From the NCBI GenBank assembly GCA_947631135.1, contig CANRKE010000052.1, positions 1 through 8,604 on the forward strand: a stretch of DNA of 8,604 nucleotides, given 5' to 3'. The stretch is from an uncultured Bacilli bacterium. Lineage in GTDB: Bacteria; Bacillota_I; Bacilli_A; RF39; UBA660. Shown here piece by piece: positions 5,502 through 8,604 of the stretch (the stretch's first letter is position 1; each line of letters begins with the position of its first letter). A model generated the notes under the pieces. It was not told where the DNA came from and made no database searches. It saw nothing but the letters and a program-made list of their open reading frames with translations. The position numbers and the translations under genes were made by a program.

Positions 5502-5977
5502 TAGTATATACCCCCTTTATATATTGCTTTAGGATATACTTTTAATAGATCTTCCCATTGTACTAAAAACATATTAGCAATAGGATATATCATTCTACCA
5601 GCTAGAGTTGGAGTATTAATGTTTGCAAATGTTTCTATAAATATTATTTTTTTTCTAAATATTTTAGCTATATAACACATAGGAACACTAGTATGTGTAC
5701 CTGTTGTAATAATAACATCAGGTTTAATTTTAAAATATAATACAATAGATTTAAAAATATTATAAGTAAATTTAAATATATAACTAAATATATGATCTTT
5801 ACTTCCAAATACTAAATAATCTACTCTATCTTTATATTCATCTTTTAAATTATTAGTTGTTTTAGTATATTCTGTTATAATATGATAATCATATTTTTTA
5901 AACATTGGTTTTAATTGCATCAACTCATTTAAATGACCACCAGTACTAGCAATAAATAATACTTTTTTATTTTTCAT
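5501..5977 (-). CDS. pssD: Alg14-like membrane partner of the two-part glycosyltransferase (PssD/Cps14F type), 158 aa
   Basis: This is the N-terminal, acceptor-side half of the same GT-B enzyme. It opens KKVLFIASTGGHLNELMQL, the Alg14/PssD signature (STGGHL at 11-16). It then has TGTHTSVPMCYIAK (92-105), FIETFANINTPTLAGRM (113-129) and a C-terminal VQWEDL..YPKAIYKGGIY. A hydrophobic stretch at about 65-85 probably anchors it at the inner membrane face. ATG 5977 is chosen because GGTG (5984-5987) precedes it by 6 bases and because the family begins at this residue. The longer reading from 6073 would add 32 residues translated from the AT-rich intergenic region and has no binding site. First gene of the glycan group, transcribed away from the transglutaminase gene. 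Confidence 0.86.
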   Translation of the reverse strand: MKNKKVLFIASTGGHLNELMQLKPMFKKYDYHIITEYTKTTNNLKDEYKDRVDYLVFGSKDHIFSYIFKFTYNIFKSIVLYFKIKPDVIITTGTHTSVPMCYIAKIFRKKIIFIETFANINTPTLAGRMIYPIANMFLVQWEDLLKVYPKAIYKGGIY

Positions 5978-5983
5978 TAATAT

Positions 5984-5987
5984 CACC
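5984..5987 (-). promoter_or_regulatory. Ribosome binding site that decides the pssD start
   Basis: GGTG, within GATGGTGATA on the minus strand, lies 6 bases before ATG 5977. The in-frame ATG 5989 and the far upstream ATG 6073 have no comparable site. Confidence 0.5.
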
Positions 5988-6002
5988 ATCTCTATATATT
6001 GA

Positions 6003-6011
6003 ATTTTATCA
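6003..6011 (-). promoter_or_regulatory. Possible extended -10 promoter of the pssD-pssE genes
   Basis: The minus strand reads TGATAAAAT: -10 TAAAAT (6003-6008) with TG at 6010-6011. No clear -35 is present. The predicted start near 5996 leaves a leader of under 20 bases. The remaining 6012-6130 is almost pure A/T with several weaker matches. Confidence 0.4.
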
Positions 6012-6140
6012 TAATTATAAATATTAATAAATACTAAATTATATTTTAATAAAAAAATATTAATATATAACATTATTATTTTTAAAAATTACAATTTTAA
6101 AGTTAATTTTACTTTACTTCTTTTTTTTTTAATCATATTA

Positions 6141-6149
6141 TGTTAAAAT
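6141..6149 (+). promoter_or_regulatory. Extended -10 promoter of the transglutaminase-like gene
   Basis: TGTTAAAAT: -10 TAAAAT (6144-6149) with TG at 6141-6142. The -35 region falls in a run of ten T (6121-6130) and has no good match. The start would be near 6156. The gene's binding site follows (GAGG 6161-6164, GGTG 6167-6170). Confidence 0.5.
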
Positions 6150-6176
6150 TAATGTATTAAGAGGATGGTGTGATAT

Positions 6177-7100
6177 ATGAAAAAAAGTGTTCAAATAATT
6201 TTAGCACTTGCTATTATATTTACAATTTTTTTTATGAAAGATGATATTTCAAAATTTATAGGTGATTTTATAAACAAACAAAAAGATAAAAATATAGTTA
6301 ATAAGATTAATATTCCTAAAAGTAATGAATATAAGAAGAATGGAACTACATATAGTTATGTTAAAGAGGTAAATAACTATATTCCTTCTAATAAAGATGA
6401 TATTAAAAATATAGTATATACAATATTAAATAATGGTTTTAGTGAATTTACTTTTTATTGCCCTACTTCATATGAAAGTTGTATTGATGATGTTACTCAA
6501 ATTACTAATGATGAAGAACAACTATCTAATATTAATAATTTTGTAAATCCATTTAATTCATTTAAAACTATAGAAACTACTTACAGTAGTAATGGTGAAA
6601 TTAACTTAGTTGTTCATAAATTATATGATAATGATACAATTAATTTAATAAATGATAAAGTTGATGAAATTATAAGTGAAGTTACTAATGACACTATGAA
6701 TCAAACCGAAAAAATAAAAGCAATCCATGATTACATAATTAACAATACAAAATATGATAGTGAAAAAATTGGTGGAGTCACAAAGTATAAATCAAATACA
6801 GCATATGGAACGTTAACTCAAGGTTATGCAATATGTAGTGGATATTCAGATACAATGGCAATATTCTTAGACAAACTTGGAATTGAAAATTACAAAATTG
6901 CATCTACCAAACATGTATGGAATTTAGTTAAAGTTGATGGATCATGGAAACATCTAGATTTAACTTTTGATGATCCAGTAACTAGTAGTGGCGAAGATAT
7001 GTTATTAAGTGACTATTTTCTAATTGATACTCAAACATTAAAAAATAAAGATAATGTAGAACATTATTTTGATGAAAATATTTATGTAGAAGCAAAATAA
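6177..7100 (+). CDS. Membrane-anchored transglutaminase-like protein (307 aa)
   Basis: An N-terminal membrane segment (about residues 4-20, after MKKS) suggests an uncleaved anchor that leaves the rest outside the cell; there is no lipobox. The C-terminal half carries a transglutaminase-like core: IHDYIINNTKYD (183-194), then AYGTLTQGYAICSGYSDTMA with Cys220, KHVWNLVKVDGSWKHLDLTFDDP with His246 and Asp261. Cys-His-Asp are in the usual order and spacing, so the site looks intact. The region between (about 45-175) has no motif I recognise; its Cys95 and Cys102 could form a disulfide. The superfamily includes peptide cross-linkers, proteases and peptidoglycan-associated hydrolases, so the substrate is open. 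ATG 6177 follows GAGGATGGTG. It is the only plus-strand gene, between the glycan genes and divIB, so an envelope role is plausible. Confidence 0.83.
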   Translation: MKKSVQIILALAIIFTIFFMKDDISKFIGDFINKQKDKNIVNKINIPKSNEYKKNGTTYSYVKEVNNYIPSNKDDIKNIVYTILNNGFSEFTFYCPTSYESCIDDVTQITNDEEQLSNINNFVNPFNSFKTIETTYSSNGEINLVVHKLYDNDTINLINDKVDEIISEVTNDTMNQTEKIKAIHDYIINNTKYDSEKIGGVTKYKSNTAYGTLTQGYAICSGYSDTMAIFLDKLGIENYKIASTKHVWNLVKVDGSWKHLDLTFDDPVTSSGEDMLLSDYFLIDTQTLKNKDNVEHYFDENIYVEAK

Positions 7101-7135
7101 AAAAAATTATTAATCTCAATGATTATAATTTTTTT
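7101..7135. terminator. Bidirectional terminator between the convergent transglutaminase and divIB genes
   Basis: The arms AAAAAATTA-T-TAATC (7101-7115) and GATTATAATTTTTTT (7121-7135) pair over about 14 bp with one bulged T (7110) and a 5-base loop. It starts directly after the transglutaminase stop (7100) and ends one base before the divIB stop. It ends in seven T on the plus strand and six or more T (A-run at 7101-7106) on the minus strand, so it can serve both genes. Confidence 0.65.
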
Positions 7136-7136
7136 A

Positions 7137-7835
7137 TTATTCTATTATTTCAAAATTATTTCCATAATCTAAATTAAGTACTCCTCTTTTATTATCTAGT
7201 GTAGGTAATATTTTTAAATAATAATTTATTTCTTCTATTTTAACAAGTGTAATATACACATAATTACCGTCATTCATAATACATAAAAATCTTTCATTAT
7301 CAACACTATTAGGTGTATACTTAATTTCAGATATTCTATTTTTAATATCATCATCTATATCTTTATATTTTTCAATTAATTTATTCATAAGTTTAGTATC
7401 ATTAATATTATCGGTATCTAGAGTTGGTAAATTATCAATATGAATGTTATCTATTAATGTATTATTATCTAATATTATTTTATCTGTTTTACTATCATAG
7501 AATAACGGATTATATTCCTCTATATTAATAATTAATTTACCAAATAAACCTTTTATTACTTTAACCTTTTTAACTAACTCTATTTTTTTAATTTTATTTG
7601 TAATTTTATTTGTTGAAATTTTTGAGATTTTTGGATATTTTTCTATTCCTGCTGTTCTTATAATTTCTATATCTTTAATATTATTATTACCATTAATATA
7701 TATATTTTTAATATTTGTATCTATAATCTTTTCATATATGAAAAAAGAAATTATACTTATTATAACAATTATAATAAGAAATATTAGTACATTTTTAACT
7801 TTAATTTTTTTTCTTTTTATTCTCTTAGTTTTCAT
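7137..7835 (-). CDS. divIB: Cell-division protein DivIB/FtsQ (232 aa)
   Basis: A bitopic divisome protein that links DivIC/FtsL to the septal peptidoglycan synthases. The layout fits: a basic cytoplasmic tail (MKTKRIKRKKIKVK, 1-14), one membrane segment (about 15-34), then a POTRA domain (about 42-113; IKNIYINGNNNIKDIEII ... KIELVKKVKVIKGLFGKLIINIEEYNPLFY) and a beta domain up to ILPTLDNKRGVLNLDYGN (209-226). The sequence is highly diverged and rich in Ile, Lys and Asn, so gene order supports the call. At 232 residues it is slightly shorter than the Bacillus protein (about 260) and has a very short C-terminal tail. It starts 3 bases after the murB stop, with only a weak GGGA site inside murB, so coupled translation is likely. 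The murB-divIB pair is the Bacillus dcw order. Confidence 0.85.
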   Translation of the reverse strand: MKTKRIKRKKIKVKNVLIFLIIIVIISIISFFIYEKIIDTNIKNIYINGNNNIKDIEIIRTAGIEKYPKISKISTNKITNKIKKIELVKKVKVIKGLFGKLIINIEEYNPLFYDSKTDKIILDNNTLIDNIHIDNLPTLDTDNINDTKLMNKLIEKYKDIDDDIKNRISEIKYTPNSVDNERFLCIMNDGNYVYITLVKIEEINYYLKILPTLDNKRGVLNLDYGNNFEIIE

Positions 7836-7838
7836 AAA

Positions 7839-8604
7839 TTAATCCCAATTAACAAATTCTTGTTCTTGTCTCAATCTAATCTTATATTTTTCATATACTT
7901 GATTTTTCACTAAATTAATTAAATTATATATATCATTACCAGTTGCATTATTATAGTTAATAATAAAGTTAGCATGTTTTCTTGAAACCATTGCGCCCCC
8001 TATACTTTTACCCTTAAGTCCAGCATCTTCGATTAATTTACCAGCAGGTACATCTTCAGGATTTCTAAATACACTTCCAGCTGATGGATATTCAAGAGGT
8101 TGTGTTAATAACCTTCTTCTTTTTCTATCGTTGACAATTTCTAACATTTCTTTCTTATTTCCAGTTTTTAAAACTATAGTAGCATTTAAACATATTAAAT
8201 TTGAATTATCTTGTAAAAGAGAAGTTCTATAATGAAATTTTAATTCACTATTATATAGTTTTTTTACTTTTAAAGTATCTGTATCTAATACTGTAATTTC
8301 ACTTACAACATATCCCATGTCTGATTTATAAGCACCAGCATTCATGAATACCGCACCACCAACACTACCTGGGATACCTGTTGCAAATTCTAATCCTGAT
8401 AAACCTCTTTTAGTTATTTCTAATGCAAGCTTCATAAGTGAATATCCAGCACCTACTTTAACGATCGTATCATTTATTTCCAAATCATTAAATTCATCTA
8501 ATTTAATAAGACATCCGTCATAATCTTTATCTGAAAATATTAAATTTGAACCCTTACCAATAACTTTATATTTAATGTTATTCTCTTTTAAAATATCAAT
8601 TGTA
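7839..8604 (-). CDS. murB: UDP-N-acetylenolpyruvoylglucosamine reductase MurB, 5' end beyond window
   Basis: A cytosolic flavoenzyme that reduces UDP-GlcNAc-enolpyruvate to UDP-MurNAc with NADPH. The frame is open to the right edge (first full codon 8603-8601) and gives about 254 residues; some 40-50 N-terminal residues are missing. The TTG at 8483 is an internal Leu codon, not a start, because conserved sequence precedes it: KVIGKGSNLIFSD and GCLIKL, the FAD-binding start of the family. Further motifs are ATGIPGSVGGAVFMNAGAY (FAD and substrate binding), HYRTSLLQ, PSAGSVFRNP (catalytic Ser) and GKLIEDAGLKGKSIGGAMVS. The end, LRQEQEFVNWD, has the catalytic Glu as the first E. The short type II form found in Gram-positives fits. 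It stands directly before divIB at the end of the cell-wall/division cluster. Confidence 0.93.
   Translation of the reverse strand, partial: TIDILKENNIKYKVIGKGSNLIFSDKDYDGCLIKLDEFNDLEINDTIVKVGAGYSLMKLALEITKRGLSGLEFATGIPGSVGGAVFMNAGAYKSDMGYVVSEITVLDTDTLKVKKLYNSELKFHYRTSLLQDNSNLICLNATIVLKTGNKKEMLEIVNDRKRRRLLTQPLEYPSAGSVFRNPEDVPAGKLIEDAGLKGKSIGGAMVSRKHANFIINYNNATGNDIYNLINLVKNQVYEKYKIRLRQEQEFVNWD

Noticed and set aside
5978..6073. N-terminal extension of the Alg14-like protein from ATG 6073
   Set aside because: The extra 32 residues come from AT-rich intergenic DNA, lack a binding site and precede the normal start of the family; ATG 5977 has GGTG at the right distance.
5978..6176. Possible small gene or RNA in the AT-rich divergent region
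   Set aside because: Only A/T tracts and weak -10 matches are seen; there is no hairpin with a U-tract and no open frame with a ribosome binding site.
8481..8483. TTG as start of a 214-residue murB
   Set aside because: Conserved MurB sequence (GKGSNLIFSD) continues upstream in frame to the window edge, so the TTG is an internal Leu codon.
1..8604. Mycoplasma-type genetic code suggested by extreme AT content
   Set aside because: The Cse60-like gene ends correctly at UGA, genes in the window read normally with the standard code, and Trp is encoded by TGG.

Overview
The window is about 8.6 kb of very AT-rich, densely coding DNA from a low-GC Firmicutes-type bacterium (Bacillota). Pointers are the Gram-positive set murB-divIB, a YtgP-type MurJ flippase, a Cse60-family small protein and clear AGGAGG/GGTGAT-type ribosome binding sites. 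UGA serves as a stop codon (end of the cse60-like gene) and Trp is read from TGG, so the standard bacterial code applies and the Mycoplasma/Spiroplasma code is excluded. An uncultured gut Bacilli/Clostridia lineage is my guess, from base composition and style only.

Layout, left to right. (1) 1-173, minus: start of an Rpn-family PD-(D/E)XK nuclease gene, cut by the window edge. (2) 362-2077, minus: a 571-residue membrane-anchored surface protein that joins a TasA/camelysin-like stalk to a C-terminal module resembling phage-tail/adhesin modules, with its own extended -10 promoter and terminator. (3) 2180-2287, minus: a short gap holding a strong extended -10 promoter, a 19-bp hairpin that pairs well only in minus-strand RNA, an 8-G run and an intrinsic terminator. 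I read this as an unrecognised small RNA gene of about 108 nt, the most interesting item here. (4) 2332-4182, minus: a two-gene operon, cse60-like then murJ (ytgP type), behind a near-consensus sigma-A promoter. (5) 4241-5977, minus: Alg14-like (PssD) and Alg13-like (PssE) halves of a two-component glycosyltransferase, overlapping by one base, followed by a sugar-nucleotide pyrophosphorylase. (6) 6177-7100, plus: a membrane-anchored transglutaminase-like protein, the only plus-strand gene. (7) 7137-8604, minus: divIB (ftsQ) preceded by murB, which runs off the right edge; this is the usual end of the division/cell-wall cluster. A bidirectional terminator separates (6) and (7).

The theme is the cell envelope: peptidoglycan precursor synthesis (MurB), its flipping (MurJ), the divisome (DivIB), glycan assembly (PssD/PssE, nucleotidyltransferase) and surface proteins. 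No stretch over 300 bases lacks a gene. No tRNA, rRNA, CRISPR array or insertion sequence was seen.
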